The position numbers were made by a program, and so were the translations under genes. From the NCBI GenBank assembly GCA_017625535.1, contig JAGAKR010000025.1, forward strand, positions 1 to 64,000: 64,000 nt of DNA. The letters are read 5' to 3'. The DNA is from Bacteroidales bacterium (GTDB lineage Bacteria; Bacteroidota; Bacteroidia; Bacteroidales; UBA932). This document shows positions 39,985-47,857 of the stretch, one piece after another. A model generated the notes under the pieces. It was not told the origin of the DNA, did not search any database, and saw only the letters and a list, made by a program, of their open reading frames with translations. Position 1 is the stretch's first letter, and each line of letters begins with the position of its first letter.

Positions 39985-40743
39985 ATGATTTCTGAGTTTA
40001 AAGAGAAGGAAGGGACTACTGTAATTGAGAAGACCAATTATGGTGGTTATGAGGGTGACTACGGTGGTCGCAGAGGGCCAAGAGATGTTGCAGCAAGGAC
40101 ACTCGGCGTTATCGGCACTGTTGCCGGCAGTGTAGCCTTAGCAAGTCTATGGAACCGCAACGGTGGTGGCTTAGGCTCTATCCTCGGTGGTGGTGGCTCC
40201 AATGGTGGAGGCTCATCTCCAAGTAATGTAAACATCAATTGTGGTGGCGGTTCCAGCTCTACATTTGGTGTATTTGAGAAAGAGTGCAGTGATGTGCTTG
40301 ACTTAACCAATCTCATCTGGAGCAAGGCTTCAGCAGCAAGAGAGATTGATGTAGCAGAGAAATTCAGTCTGTACAACAGCCAGATTATGGCTGATTTCGG
40401 TCTTTACAAGGATAACAGGGACAACCTTGACCGTGTAAACAACCGTATCAACAGTGAGCTGTTCAGCTTGTACAAGTACACAAGGGATAAAGACGATGAG
40501 ACACGCAAGGAGCTTTGTGACCTCAAAGCAGAGATTGCAGTATCCAAAGCAGTAAGGCCTTATCAGGATAAACTGATCCAGTGCAGTATTGAGGGTGTAT
40601 ATTCAACACTCAAAAACTACATTGACAGCGAGCTTTGTTTGAGGCCTAAGGGAGTTGCAGTCTTGCCATCAGAGCCTACAGTGACTGGAATAGCGAGTTA
40701 CTGCTGTAATCGTACCCCCGCAGCAGCAGGTGCAGGTGCTTAG
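39985..40743 (+). CDS. Gly-rich phage protein, 252 aa
   Basis: N-terminal Gly/Arg region (YGGYEGDYGGRRGPRDVAAR), a hydrophobic stretch LGVIGTVAGSVALASLW, a poly-Gly linker (about 64-92) and a helical C-terminal half (KFSLYNSQIMADFGLYKDNR, LKAEIAVSKAVRPYQDKLIQ) with GIASYCCNR near the end. Found in other Bacteroidales phages in the same late region; probably a virion or assembly component, but no function is known. The GC-rich hairpin 40789-40812 follows. Confidence 0.65.
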   Translation: MISEFKEKEGTTVIEKTNYGGYEGDYGGRRGPRDVAARTLGVIGTVAGSVALASLWNRNGGGLGSILGGGGSNGGGSSPSNVNINCGGGSSSTFGVFEKECSDVLDLTNLIWSKASAAREIDVAEKFSLYNSQIMADFGLYKDNRDNLDRVNNRINSELFSLYKYTRDKDDETRKELCDLKAEIAVSKAVRPYQDKLIQCSIEGVYSTLKNYIDSELCLRPKGVAVLPSEPTVTGIASYCCNRTPAAAGAGA

Positions 40744-40835
40744 CACAAGGCGGTCATCCGTCAAACCCCGTAAATCCAAAAGAAAGAGAGGTAGGGGTTA
40801 GCCCCTGCCTCTATAACAACCAAAACTGATACGAT

Positions 40836-41363
40836 ATGCAACCGATTAACAACATACATATAGGTGGAGTAGATCCATTGCTTACCGGAACACCTAATTA
40901 TACTATTGAGGACCGTATGGCTGAACTTAAAGAGCTGAAGACTCTTCTTAGTCAGAAAGAACAGAATCTGGCGCAGATAAAGGCCCAGATGTCACAGAAT
41001 ACACAGCAGCAGAGTAAGACACCCGTATGGGATGAGATAGATAAGGAGATACAAGGGTTGAATGATGCGGAGTATGAGTTTGTATCTGGGAACCAGGAGT
41101 TCATTGATAGCAGCAACAGTATAGCTGCGCTTGTACAGAGTGCATACATGGAGTTGATGCGGCCTGTTGTGGAGGGTTCGCAGAAGGGCAAAGATGCCTT
41201 GGATAATCACCTTACATTGGTAAGAAGATTGAAAAAGGCGGCCTCTGCTGAAACTAACAAGCAGATAGCGGACTTCCAAGAGTATACACAGAAGTATGCG
41301 GATATGACCTATGCAGACTATTTGAAAATGAAAAATGGAACCCTTAAAAGTAACAAGAAATGA
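40836..41363 (+). CDS. Unknown coiled-coil phage protein, 175 aa
   Basis: Coiled segment (RMAELKELKTLLSQKEQNLA) and a helical remainder with EYEFVSGNQEFIDSSNSIAA. Overlaps the next gene by 4 bases. Together with the two genes that follow it forms an unknown late cluster. Confidence 0.6.
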   Translation: MQPINNIHIGGVDPLLTGTPNYTIEDRMAELKELKTLLSQKEQNLAQIKAQMSQNTQQQSKTPVWDEIDKEIQGLNDAEYEFVSGNQEFIDSSNSIAALVQSAYMELMRPVVEGSQKGKDALDNHLTLVRRLKKAASAETNKQIADFQEYTQKYADMTYADYLKMKNGTLKSNKK

Positions 41364-41791
41364 GAACTGAAGATATAAACAAATTCAAGGGGCAGATGAA
41401 ATCTGCACTCCAGCAGTGGGGTAACGGCAAGATAGACAAACTCCTCGGTAACAAGCCGCAGATGGCAGCATTTGTCAAGAACGGCCTAAATAATATCATG
41501 GCAAGGATGGATGCCAAACTGAACAAGTATATTGATGGATTTGTATTGTTTGCAGGGAATGAGAAAGGGGAGATAGATACTGACACTATGGTGGATATGG
41601 CGGCAGAAATGTTTAAGGAGATGGATGTCGCAAAGTATGAGTTTGAAATGCTTGATGTATTGGTCGGTGATGGAAAGGTTGTTCTGCATTTCCCGCAGAA
41701 TTTTATGATTGATATGCTTTTTGGGAGTTCGGGGAAAATAACACTCACAACAGATGACCTTTTGGAATTGAAAGAAATGTTAAACAATTAA
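41360..41791 (+). CDS. Unknown phage protein, 143 aa
   Basis: Helical, with MKSALQQWGNGKIDKLLGNK and AEMFKEMDVAKYEFEMLDVL, and a beta turn KVVLHFPQNFMIDMLFGSSG. No known domain. Coupled to the upstream gene (ATGA). Confidence 0.6.
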   Translation: MRTEDINKFKGQMKSALQQWGNGKIDKLLGNKPQMAAFVKNGLNNIMARMDAKLNKYIDGFVLFAGNEKGEIDTDTMVDMAAEMFKEMDVAKYEFEMLDVLVGDGKVVLHFPQNFMIDMLFGSSGKITLTTDDLLELKEMLNN

Positions 41792-41802
41792 AAAATACAG
41801 CA

Positions 41803-42042
41803 ATGAATAATCCGATGAAAGAGATGTATGAAGCCCTACAGGGTGTTCAGCATTACAGCAAGAAAGCTATGGAAGCCATGCAAAAGATGGGTCAGATGGG
41901 ACAGCGTGGAGGCTATGGCAATAGAGGTGGCAATGGCGGCTACTCAGGTGGTTCATCTGGCGGCAGCTATGGCAACAGAGAAGGTATGGAGTGGGAGAAT
42001 ATGGGGCAGAGAGATATGGAACTACCTCCTTGGATGATGTAA
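41803..42042 (+). CDS. Gly-rich small phage protein, 79 aa
   Basis: Amphipathic start (MKEMYEALQGVQHYSKKAME) followed by a Gly/Arg/Ser/Tyr low-complexity region (about 33-62) and the end DMELPPWMM. Likely disordered; the composition resembles the N-terminus of the protein at 39985, suggesting that both join the same structure. A GGGAGG/CCTCCC hairpin follows the stop. Confidence 0.6.
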   Translation: MNNPMKEMYEALQGVQHYSKKAMEAMQKMGQMGQRGGYGNRGGNGGYSGGSSGGSYGNREGMEWENMGQRDMELPPWMM

Positions 42043-42084
42043 TAACTTGGGAGGGGGCAACTCCTCCCTTAATACTTTAGAGCT

Positions 42085-42501
42085 ATGAATGATTTTACGT
42101 TTATGTATCCACCGGCAATGATTAACTACCTCATAGCTAACGGGTGGCATTTCAGTAAGGGAGCGTCAGATTTTGCTGCTTCTCTTATGAAGAAAAAGAA
42201 GGCTGGGACTAAGGATGAGCAGGAGCCTATCAAGCCATATACCAAAGAGGAGGTTGACGAGTTACTGAAGAAATATGGTGTGACTTTAGAGAACAATCAG
42301 CTATATGATTATGTTTATATAGCAAACAAGGCTAAGGCTGACTATTGGGGCAGTTCCATTGAGGATGAGAAGCATCTTGCCCTGCATATCAAGGATGAGA
42401 TTGATGATGTGGACAGAAAAGAGGGGATCATTATGAAGATGTGGCATACTATGGTTAGAGGAAACGGTGTGGCAGTCCCTTGGCTTGAATTATTGGATTA
42501 A
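42085..42501 (+). CDS. Unknown phage protein, 138 aa
   Basis: FMYPPAMINYLIANGWHFSK start, Lys-rich linker, then EEVDELLKKYGVTLENNQLY and LALHIKDEIDDVDRKEGIIM. Helical; no known domain. Starts a three-gene set with the HExxH-like protein and the zinc-ribbon protein. Confidence 0.6.
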   Translation: MNDFTFMYPPAMINYLIANGWHFSKGASDFAASLMKKKKAGTKDEQEPIKPYTKEEVDELLKKYGVTLENNQLYDYVYIANKAKADYWGSSIEDEKHLALHIKDEIDDVDRKEGIIMKMWHTMVRGNGVAVPWLELLD

Positions 42502-42503
42502 TT

Positions 42504-42944
42504 ATGATACGGCAGAGATTTCATATAGATAAATGTAATTGGGATGTCACAGCTTATTATGCTATTACAAGGTATAATATCGGTGAGATAATGTATAATT
42601 TAAAGTGTATAGGTTGTGATGGAGATTTTATGAGAGATGCGTATATTAACCTGTCAGAAAATAAGCTCAATAGTGGCCTTACTTATTCCAATTCATTTTT
42701 AAGAGAAACAGTTATGGTTGTGGCTTTAGCTTCCTCTGCCAAGCAGTTCCATAGGGCTTTAGTGCATGAGATGCGGCACTCACAATCCCATATAGCCACA
42801 GCCTTTAATATGAATGAAAAAGGAGAAGGGGTCTGTTATTTACTGGATGATATAGTTGGGTTGACTCACGATAAGACGGCCTCACTTATTTGCAATTGTT
42901 GTAGAACCAAAAAACACGAACACGATGGAAACGATGAGCATTGA
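42504..42944 (+). CDS. Protein with HExxH-like motif, 146 aa
   Basis: Contains ALVHEMRHSQSHIATAF (about residues 91-107): HEMRH fits the zinc-protease HExxH signature, and further His/Cys residues follow (LICNCCRTKKHEHDGNDEH at the end). No other protease feature was recognised, so a metal-binding or peptidase role is a guess. The last codons overlap the next gene. Confidence 0.55.
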   Translation: MIRQRFHIDKCNWDVTAYYAITRYNIGEIMYNLKCIGCDGDFMRDAYINLSENKLNSGLTYSNSFLRETVMVVALASSAKQFHRALVHEMRHSQSHIATAFNMNEKGEGVCYLLDDIVGLTHDKTASLICNCCRTKKHEHDGNDEH

Positions 42945-43062
42945 AAGAGTATATCCGCTTCCGATGTGTGAAGAGGATTTTATCTGCCCTTATTGTGGCA
43001 AGAATCTTGAAGAGATTGACGGCAAGTTGTATTGCGAGAATTGCGGAGTGAGGGAGGTATGA
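42925..43062 (+). CDS. Zinc-ribbon protein, 45 aa
   Basis: ATG at 42925 lies in another frame inside the end of the previous gene (20-base overlap). The product has CPYCG (about residues 21-25) and CENCG (about 37-41), a complete short zinc ribbon, preceded by METMSIERVYPLPMCEEDF. Small zinc ribbons of this sort are common in phages as adaptor or transcription factors. Confidence 0.7.
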   Translation: METMSIERVYPLPMCEEDFICPYCGKNLEEIDGKLYCENCGVREV

Positions 43063-43084
43063 GAATTATTTATAATTCTATTAA

Positions 43085-43138
43085 AGTAGAAAAATAGTTA
43101 CTATTTCTTTGTAAATAGTAGAAAAATAGTTATCTTTG
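43085..43138 (+). promoter_or_regulatory. Promoter and direct repeats of the second hicAB
   Basis: TTTG (43108-43111), 19-base spacer, TATCTTTG (43131-43138). AGTAGAAAAATAGTTA occurs twice (43085-43100 and 43117-43132), the second overlapping the spacer and -7, as expected for an autorepressor site. Confidence 0.75.
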
Positions 43139-43188
43139 TACTCAGAAAGTCATCTGATTTTCTAATGTTGTGTATTAAATTTTATATT

Positions 43189-43386
43189 ATGACAAAGAAG
43201 GTTAAAGAAGTTATTTCTTTATTAGAGGAGGCAGGATGGAAACACATTAGAACAAAAGGAGACCATAGAGTGTTTTACAAAGAAGGGGCAAAAAGACCTA
43301 TTGTAGTACCTCACGGCCTTAATGATGATTTGCCGATTGGCACTTTAAAATCTATATCAAGACAAGCTGAGATTGAAATAGATTAG
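43189..43386 (+). CDS. hicA: HicA-family toxin, second copy
   Basis: 65 residues: VISLLEEAGWKHIRTKGDHR with the catalytic His in GDH, then VVPHGLNDDLPIGTLKSISR. Start at ATG 43189; the ATG at 43165 lies between promoter and gene and is in frame, but the shorter form matches the family length. Different subtype from the copy at 10567. Confidence 0.9.
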   Translation: MTKKVKEVISLLEEAGWKHIRTKGDHRVFYKEGAKRPIVVPHGLNDDLPIGTLKSISRQAEIEID

Positions 43387-43404
43387 TGCTAATAAATCCA
43401 TTCA

Positions 43405-43434
43405 AGTAGGGTAGTTATAATACCCTACTTTTGA
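43405..43434 (+). terminator. Hairpin between hicA and hicB
   Basis: AAGTAGGGTA/ATACCCTACTTTTG stem-loop with a short T run, located inside the operon. It could reduce hicB transcription or act as a processing site; no separate hicB promoter with both elements was found. Confidence 0.6.
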
Positions 43435-43466
43435 AAGAATGATTCTAATAAATATACTAAAAACTA

Positions 43467-43871
43467 ATGAAAACACTTAATGTTATTATTGAGAGAACAG
43501 AGAATAACTACTCTGCTTATCTACAAGAAGTAGATGGGGTAATAGCAGTAGGAAAGAGTGTTGCAGAAATCAAACAGAGCCTAATTGAGGCCATTGATGT
43601 ACTTAGAGAGAGTTGTAATGAATTGGGTTGCGAACTCCCAGAAGAATTACAAGGAGAGTATGTGCTAAACTTTAAAATGGATGTTCGCTCAGTTTTAGAT
43701 TTCTATTCAAACATCTTTACGAAGGCTGCCCTTGAAAGGATTACTGGTATTAACCAGAAGCAGTTATGGCATTATGCAAGTGGAGAGAGAAAACCAAGAC
43801 CAGAACAAGCCGTAAAACTTGAAAATGCTTTGCATAAACTTGGAGAAGAGTTGTTATCCATCCAACTCTAA
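43467..43871 (+). CDS. hicB: HicB-family antitoxin, second copy
   Basis: 134 residues: NVIIERTENNYSAYLQEVDG then GKSVAEIKQSLIEAIDVLRE (HicB fold) and the HTH part TKAALERITGINQKQLWHYA. Same architecture as the 10797 copy with moderate similarity, so the prophage carries two distinct HicAB pairs. Confidence 0.9.
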   Translation: MKTLNVIIERTENNYSAYLQEVDGVIAVGKSVAEIKQSLIEAIDVLRESCNELGCELPEELQGEYVLNFKMDVRSVLDFYSNIFTKAALERITGINQKQLWHYASGERKPRPEQAVKLENALHKLGEELLSIQL

Positions 43872-43890
43872 AATTTAGATACACACATTT

Positions 43891-43924
43891 TCAGCCCTCA
43901 GTTATAAACTGGGGGTTACTTTTT
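43891..43924. terminator. Terminator after hicB
   Basis: CCCTCAGT/ACTGGGGG stem with AACT-type loop and TTACTTTTT. Convergent position suits termination from both sides. Confidence 0.65.
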
Positions 43925-44095
43925 CTTAAACAACACAGGCACAGCTAAAGCCATAACCACCACCATAGTTGACAGGCTTATCAGAGAAGCAGCATACTCA
44001 TCTATAGCTATGCAGTAAGTAACGAACACAAACCAGCCTATCATCAGCAGTGTGAACAGCAGTAGGATAGTCCCCTTGAATCTCATATCTCCCAT
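43916..44095 (-). CDS. Small membrane protein, 59 aa
   Basis: Start chosen at ATG 44095 (MGDMRFKGTILLLFTLLMIG), the longer frame to 44158 runs into the promoter area. Two membrane segments (TILLLFTLLMIGWFVFVTYC; AASLISLSTMVVVMALAVPV) and a KKK end. Possibly exclusion- or holin-like; unknown. Confidence 0.55.
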   Translation of the reverse strand: MGDMRFKGTILLLFTLLMIGWFVFVTYCIAIDEYAASLISLSTMVVVMALAVPVLFKKK

Positions 44096-44151
44096 AGTTT
44101 TTATTATAAAACAAAACAAAGAGGAAAAAGTTAAACAATCTTGAAAATATA

Positions 44152-44182
44152 TTTGCAAATCAAATATAAAGTATTATCTTTG
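44152..44182. promoter_or_regulatory. Divergent promoter region
   Basis: Rightward TTTG (44152-44155), 19-base spacer, TATCTTTG (44175-44182). On the minus strand TATATTTG occurs at about 44168-44161 with a poor -33. Serves the genes at 44207 and possibly 44095. Confidence 0.65.
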
Positions 44183-44206
44183 CATTAAGAAACAAGGATA
44201 ATCAAT

Positions 44207-44452
44207 ATGAAAACACTAAAAGGTACAGAGAAACAAATCAAATGGGCCGAATCTATTAGAAACAAAGCTGTAGAGATTTATAATGAAATTTATTCTAAAT
44301 CAGCAAATAAAGAAATGGTAGATAAATTTTTTAATGCTTATATATTTAATAATGATTCAGCTGGTTGGTGGATAGATCATAGGGATTATGTGGCGTGTGA
44401 TATACATAGCACAATGGGTTTTTTAGATTGGTGTTTAAAAAATCAAAAATAA
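44207..44452 (+). CDS. Unknown protein, 81 aa
   Basis: MKTLKGTEKQIKWAESIRNK start (a pattern seen in small proteins that begin with a TEKQ-type helix), then WWIDHRDYVACDIHSTMGF. No known function. First gene after the promoter at 44175. Confidence 0.6.
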   Translation: MKTLKGTEKQIKWAESIRNKAVEIYNEIYSKSANKEMVDKFFNAYIFNNDSAGWWIDHRDYVACDIHSTMGFLDWCLKNQK

Positions 44453-44503
44453 TTGTCAAAAATTGACAAGATAAAGTTAGACCTTCGCAAAAAAATAAAA
44501 GAT

Positions 44504-44797
44504 ATGAAAATATATAGAGTATATGAGAAACAGGATTTAGGAACAGGCAACTATAAAACTGTTAGTGAAAAATTTTTCAGCCTTGAGAAACTTACTGCGT
44601 ATCTTACAGCAAAAAAAGCGTATTTTAAAAATTTGACCGAACCCATAACAAAAGAAAGTATTACGGAAAATATCACTGATACCTATTGTGTAGATGTTGT
44701 TATTCCAAAGAATGAAGATGCAGGTCTTTGGGAGATGATGGGCTTACCAAACGAGGATACACTATTATGGGTTGAAGAAATACAAATAGTACAATAA
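44504..44797 (+). CDS. Unknown protein, 97 aa
   Basis: Start set at ATG 44504 (MKIYRVYEKQDLGTGNYKTV); the frame is open from a TTG at 44453. Alpha/beta composition with FFSLEKLTAYLTAKKAYFKN and LWEMMGLPNEDTLLWVEEIQ. Neighbouring genes on both sides lie 1-2 bases away. Unknown. Confidence 0.55.
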   Translation: MKIYRVYEKQDLGTGNYKTVSEKFFSLEKLTAYLTAKKAYFKNLTEPITKESITENITDTYCVDVVIPKNEDAGLWEMMGLPNEDTLLWVEEIQIVQ

Positions 44798-44798
44798 T

Positions 44799-45005
44799 AT
44801 GACTTGGGGTGGCACAAGATCAGGCGCTGGAAGAAAAAGTAAAGGCGCAGAACCAAGAGTGCAATTCTCTTGTTTGCTTAGCGAGCAAAATCGGAACTTT
44901 ATTAAATCTCAATCTCAAGAAACTGGACTTAGTAACTCTGATGTTATTAATACGATTATTGAGATTTTCCGAGATACAAATAGGGATGATTTGCTTAAAA
45001 AATAA
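44799..45005 (+). CDS. Small ribbon-helix-helix-like protein, 68 aa
   Basis: WGGTRSGAGRKSKGAEPRVQ (the GAGRK-type basic head common in Bacteroidales plasmid and phage proteins), then VQFSCLLSEQNRNFIKSQSQ and LSNSDVINTIIEIFRDTNRD, consistent with a ribbon-helix-helix DNA-binding fold. Last phage gene on the right. Confidence 0.6.
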   Translation: MTWGGTRSGAGRKSKGAEPRVQFSCLLSEQNRNFIKSQSQETGLSNSDVINTIIEIFRDTNRDDLLKK

Positions 45006-45088
45006 CCCAAATGTCAGCTGTATTGTCAGCAATATTTCAAGTATTTGATAATCAAAGACACTTTGAGTCCGATATGCTCCACAAAAAG

Positions 45089-45127
45089 AGAGGGTAACCT
45101 TATATCGGTCTACCCTCTCTTTTTTCT
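45089..45127. terminator. Bidirectional terminator at the prophage/host junction
   Basis: AGAGAGGGTA/TACCCTCTCT stem followed by TTTTTTC on the plus strand and AAAAAG on the other side. It separates the last phage gene from the leftward host gene. Confidence 0.85.
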
Positions 45128-45153
45128 TTTTGGTTTTTGCAGGAAATGCCACC

Positions 45154-45963
45154 CTACTTTATCATATACGGGCTCCCTTTTGCCCAGGCTATCATAAGTT
45201 TGTTGCAGTCCGAATTCCATGCCTCCTGATAAAGGGTCCTTACAACCTCAAGCCATTTGTGGCTGCGGTTCTCATCATTGTCACCTACATCCACCGTACC
45301 GCCTGCCGCATAATAATGGTCTCTGTTTGTGCTGCAGATACGTGCATAGCGCCCTGTATTGGGCTTAATGTCATCATTCGTAATATGCAGATAGAACTCC
45401 AGCTGCTCATCTGTACAGTGTTTGTCTGCTGGAACCATCCCTTCAGTTGCCACATAAACTGTAACGCCATCCTTAAATACGTACGGTTCATAGAATCCCT
45501 TGGTATACATATCCTCATATACAACACCTGAAACCGCAAACTGCGCAGCAGACTGCCACTTGATGAAATCCCTTATGCAATTTATATAGCTTGTATCCAC
45601 ACTCTGCTTCACCTCCCAGCAAGTTGTAGCAATCCATGTTGCCAATTTTTCGGGAGAAGGCATAAGCAGATACACAAGACCGCGTTTCTTTACATTCTTC
45701 TTTATGTCCACCCCGGTATGGTACTCCCACAATTCCACAGGGAAACCCTCCCAGTTTGGGACATCCCATACGGTTGCCAATTTCTCCTCTGCCATATATG
45801 CCGCCGCAAGGACATCCTTGCACTCCTCAACCAATTGAGGGAACACATTCTTCCTGAAATCCTCAGGCAAATCTGTAAATTTTGTCTTGGCCTCCTGGGC
45901 CCTGAGCGGCTGCAGCATCATCACCAACAACACTGCGGTCATAAAGATACACACTCTTTTCAT
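45154..45963 (-). CDS. Secreted protein of unknown function
   Basis: 269 residues from ATG 45963, with a Sec signal peptide (MKRVCIFMTAVLLVMMLQPL, cleavage likely after LRAQEA); the longer frame to 46071 runs into tRNA-Cys. The mature part is alpha/beta with TGVDIKKNVKKRGLVYLLMP and a Cys/Lys-rich end. No family recognised. It is the host gene next to the prophage. Confidence 0.65.
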   Translation of the reverse strand: MKRVCIFMTAVLLVMMLQPLRAQEAKTKFTDLPEDFRKNVFPQLVEECKDVLAAAYMAEEKLATVWDVPNWEGFPVELWEYHTGVDIKKNVKKRGLVYLLMPSPEKLATWIATTCWEVKQSVDTSYINCIRDFIKWQSAAQFAVSGVVYEDMYTKGFYEPYVFKDGVTVYVATEGMVPADKHCTDEQLEFYLHITNDDIKPNTGRYARICSTNRDHYYAAGGTVDVGDNDENRSHKWLEVVRTLYQEAWNSDCNKLMIAWAKGSPYMIK

Positions 45964-46007
45964 ATCAGTCATTTGCAAAATAATGACATAAAGATAGCAA
46001 AAAACAA

Positions 46008-46039
46008 AAAACCCTCCCAGAAATTCTGGAAGGGTTTTT
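46008..46039. terminator. Terminator after tRNA-Cys
   Basis: AAAACCCTCCCAGAA/TTCTGGAAGGGTTTTT: long stem, A and T runs on both sides, so it works in either direction between the tRNA and the secreted protein gene. Confidence 0.8.
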
Positions 46040-46040
46040 G

Positions 46041-46112
46041 AGGTTCCTGGCGGATTCGAACCGCCGTACACGGTTTTGCAGACCGCTGACTAAGCCACTC
46101 ATCCAAGGAACC
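46041..46112 (-). tRNA. tRNA-Cys (GCA)
   Basis: Full cloverleaf: acceptor GGTTCCT/AGGAACC with discriminator T (U73, as in Cys), anticodon arm GGTCT-GCA-AACC, T arm GGCGG/TTCGAAT/CCGCC. CCA not encoded, as is common in Bacteroidales. No sign that the prophage uses this gene as att: phage genes end 0.9 kb away. Confidence 0.97.
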
Positions 46113-46149
46113 ATTATTTCCCGTTTGGGACTGCAAATATACTACAAGT

Positions 46150-46650
46150 TTATTTATTTACAAAATTTATTTGCTTCAACATCTTCTCAAGCCACTCTTT
46201 ATCCACAACATCAAAGGTTGCAAGATGTTCACTGTCTATATCCAAAACACCCATAACAGAACCGTCTGAGGCAAATACAGGAACCACAATTTCAGAGCGT
46301 GAAAGGCTGCTGCAGGCTATATGTCCGGGAAACTGCTCCACATCTGGCACTATAATGGTCTGCGCCTGCTCCCAGGATGTTCCGCACACTCCCCTCCCCT
46401 TCTTTATGCGGGTACAGGCCAACGGCCCCTGGAAAGGTCCCAAAACCAACTCCTCCCCTCCGCTCAAGCAAGGTTTCACAATATAGAAGCCAACCCACCA
46501 GAAACCGAACGCCTCCTTAAGAATTGCGCTCACATTGGCCATATTGGCAATCATATCTGTCTCTGCTGAAACAACAGCCTCTATCTGAGGCAATATCTCC
46601 GCATAAATGCCGGCCTTGTCCTTGGCCGTAATTATCAATTGTTCCGCCAT
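46150..46650 (-). CDS. msrC: Free methionine-(R)-sulfoxide reductase
   Basis: 166 residues from ATG 46650, 4 bases after the rlmI-like stop. GAF-domain enzyme: FWWVGFYIV, LGPFQGPLACTRIKKGRGVC, and ACSSLSRSEIVVPVF provide the three cysteines (in LACTR, GRGVCGT and HIACSS) of the fRMsr active site; GVLDIDSEHLATFDVVD closes the domain. Reduces free Met-R-sulfoxide in the cytoplasm. Confidence 0.9.
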   Translation of the reverse strand: MAEQLIITAKDKAGIYAEILPQIEAVVSAETDMIANMANVSAILKEAFGFWWVGFYIVKPCLSGGEELVLGPFQGPLACTRIKKGRGVCGTSWEQAQTIIVPDVEQFPGHIACSSLSRSEIVVPVFASDGSVMGVLDIDSEHLATFDVVDKEWLEKMLKQINFVNK

Positions 46651-46654
46651 AACC

Positions 46655-47854
46655 TTATTCCACCAACAATACAAGTCCTTTAAGATATTCCCCTTCCGGA
46701 TGGTAAATGTTCACCGGATGATCTGCAGGCTGGGTAAGCCTGTGCAATATGCGCACCCTGCGCCCTGTCTGTGCCGCAGCAGAGAAAACTGCCAGCGCAA
46801 AATTCTGTTTGTCAACCACCTGCGAGCAACTGTAGGTAAATATCACTCCACCTGGCTTAACCTTCTCAATTGCAAGTGCATTAAGACGTTTGTATGCCCT
46901 CAATGCATTGTCAAGAGCCTCCCTGTGCTTTGCAAAAGCAGGCGGATCCACAATCATAAGATCATATTTGTTTCCCTCACATTTCCTCATGAACTCAATG
47001 GCATCCTCACAATATGAAGTATGCTGCACCCCCTCCTGAAAACCGTTCAGTTCCACATTCCTCACAACCATATCCATAGCCTTGCGTGAACTGTCCACAG
47101 AATCCACGTGAGCCGCACCACCATTCAACGCATAAATGGAGAATCCCCCGGTGTAGCAGAAAAGGTTCAGTACATTTTTTCCCGACGAATATTTCCCCAC
47201 CAGAGCCCTGTTGTCCCTCTGGTCAAGGAAGAAACCTGTCTTCTGCCCCTCAACCCAATTCACCTGGAACTTGTTGCCGTTCTCCAATACGGTCTCCGCA
47301 TCCGCTTCAAACCCTGGAGCCTTGTACAGATAACCGTCCTTAAGATCAAGTCCCGCCTTGAAAGGGGCAGTACCTTCACTCTTGTCATAAATTGCCAGCA
47401 GCCACTCTCCATACACCTTGCGCAAGGCCAGTGCAATCTCCTCCTTTGCAAGGAACATTCCTGCCGAATGGGCCTGCAGAACTGCCGTACGCCCATATAT
47501 ATCTATTATCAGGCCGGGAAGGAAATCCCCCTCACCATGCACCAGTCTATAGGCATCAGTATCCTTATTCTCCACCAGTCCCAGTGTGCGGCGTGCATCA
47601 TATGCCCCCTTTATGGCAGAGTACCAGAAAGCGGTATCAATAGTCTCTTTTTTAAAGCTCAGAATCCTTACTGTAATGGAACCTATCTGGTAATGTCCGC
47701 AACCCAGATACCCCCCGTCAAAAGAGTACACCTCAACAACATCACCCTCTGCAGGGTCTCCACCCTCAATCCTCTTTACAGCCCCGGAAAACACCCAAGG
47801 ATGGAAGCGTTTCAATGACTGCTCCTTCCCTTTATTAAGAATAATCTTTACCAT
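46655..47854 (-). CDS. rlmI: RlmI-like rRNA cytosine methyltransferase
   Basis: 399 residues. N-terminal PUA part (KRFHPWVFSGAVKRIEGGDP, DGGYLGCGHYQIGSITVRIL), then a Rossmann methyltransferase with FFLDQRDNRALVGKYSSGKN, VLNLFCYTGGFSIYALNGGA (SAM loop), LMIVDPPAFAKHREALDNAL and TYSCSQVV. The catalytic Cys lies in YSCS. The typical RlmI family methylates C1962 of 23S rRNA; other family members cannot be excluded. Confidence 0.85.
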   Translation of the reverse strand: MVKIILNKGKEQSLKRFHPWVFSGAVKRIEGGDPAEGDVVEVYSFDGGYLGCGHYQIGSITVRILSFKKETIDTAFWYSAIKGAYDARRTLGLVENKDTDAYRLVHGEGDFLPGLIIDIYGRTAVLQAHSAGMFLAKEEIALALRKVYGEWLLAIYDKSEGTAPFKAGLDLKDGYLYKAPGFEADAETVLENGNKFQVNWVEGQKTGFFLDQRDNRALVGKYSSGKNVLNLFCYTGGFSIYALNGGAAHVDSVDSSRKAMDMVVRNVELNGFQEGVQHTSYCEDAIEFMRKCEGNKYDLMIVDPPAFAKHREALDNALRAYKRLNALAIEKVKPGGVIFTYSCSQVVDKQNFALAVFSAAAQTGRRVRILHRLTQPADHPVNIYHPEGEYLKGLVLLVE

Positions 47855-47857
47855 ATG

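Larger units (their letters stand above)
1..45130. mobile_element. Integrated siphovirus prophage, left end outside window
   Basis: A continuous run of phage genes: leftward early replication/recombination genes, a repressor, then rightward terminase, portal, capsid, tail tube, tape measure, fibre and endolysin genes. No sheath or contractile baseplate genes are seen, so a long non-contractile tail is inferred. No integrase is visible; it probably lies left of the window. The right limit is placed at the bidirectional terminator near 45.1 kb because the next gene is a leftward secreted host protein followed by host housekeeping genes. The exact att sites are not resolved. Confidence 0.93.

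Noticed and set aside
40059-40376. 105-codon frame antisense to the Gly-rich gene
   Set aside because: Proline-rich product caused by reading Gly-rich codons backwards.
42925-43062. GUU start elsewhere in late genes
   Set aside because: This and the other late genes checked have ATG starts with good overlap or spacing, so GUU use appears limited to the 13.6-14.8 kb genes.
45515-45823. Antisense and alternative frames within the secreted host protein
   Set aside because: They are shadows of the frame with a signal peptide and normal composition.
46041-46112. tRNA-Cys as prophage attachment site
   Set aside because: A complete host gene of 0.8 kb lies between it and the last phage gene.
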